NCBI GenBank assembly: GCA_900542795.1
Contig: UQPD01000156.1
Coordinates: forward strand, 1-5,311
DNA: 5,311 nucleotides
Direction of reading: 5' to 3'
Source: an uncultured Prevotella sp.
Lineage (GTDB): Bacteria; Bacteroidota; Bacteroidia; Bacteroidales; Bacteroidaceae
Shown: in pieces, positions 5,287 to 5,311 of the stretch
How positions within the stretch are numbered: the stretch's first letter is position 1
Layout of the letters: each line of letters begins with the position of its first letter
Notes under the pieces: model-generated
The model's input: only the letters and a program-made list of their open reading frames with translations
What the model was told of the DNA's origin: nothing
Database searches by the model: none
Program-made: the position numbers and the translations under genes

Positions 5287-5311
5287 CTGTCTCTTATACA
5301 CATCTGACGCT
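5287..5311. other. Nextera (Tn5) sequencing adapter, not genomic
   Basis: CTGTCTCTTATACACATCT (5287-5305) is the exact reverse complement of the 19-base Tn5 mosaic end used in Nextera library preparation. The next six bases, GACGCT, continue the reverse complement of the Read 1 adapter. Genomic sequence should be taken as ending at 5286. This is not a natural transposon end. Confidence 0.97.

Noticed and set aside
5287..5305. Tn5/IS50-type transposon end
   Set aside because: It matches the engineered mosaic end and continues directly into the Read 1 adapter tail, so it is a library artefact and not a natural insertion.

Overview
This is a short contig (5,311 bases, of which about 5,286 are genomic) that looks like chromosomal DNA of a Bacteroidota species, most likely order Bacteroidales and possibly close to Prevotella. 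Three things point that way. Rho carries a very long charged insert, as in gut Bacteroidales. The promoters look like the Bacteroides -7 element TAnnTTTG. The start codons lie behind A/T-rich leaders with little or no Shine-Dalgarno sequence. The genus is an inference from these features, not from a database match.

Layout. Positions 1-545 hold no convincing gene, but they contain a crowd of inverted repeats, two candidate promoters and a long rho leader. Positions 546-2666 (+) encode transcription termination factor Rho, with an insert of about 290 residues predicted to be disordered. A strong hairpin at 2687-2732 separates rho from the convergent gene at 2741-3202 (-), a small NlpE-like outer-membrane lipoprotein with its own promoter. 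A well-formed intrinsic terminator at 3324-3365 ends asnB (3414-5102, -), a full-length glutamine-hydrolysing asparagine synthetase, whose promoter region lies at about 5103-5210. The last 25 bases (5287-5311) are not genomic: they match the Nextera/Tn5 library adapter.

The three genes seem to be independent transcription units. rho faces the other two, and a terminator separates asnB from the lipoprotein gene although both lie on the minus strand. I see no shared pathway: the genes cover global transcription termination, envelope physiology and amino-acid synthesis.

I found no clear new multi-gene system. The observations most worth following are the 17-bp inverted repeat pair that brackets 102 bp and runs into the rho -7 box (possible MITE, invertible segment or operator pair), the Rho insert with its AT-hook-like motif, the loss of the CXXC site in the NlpE-like protein, and the adapter contamination.
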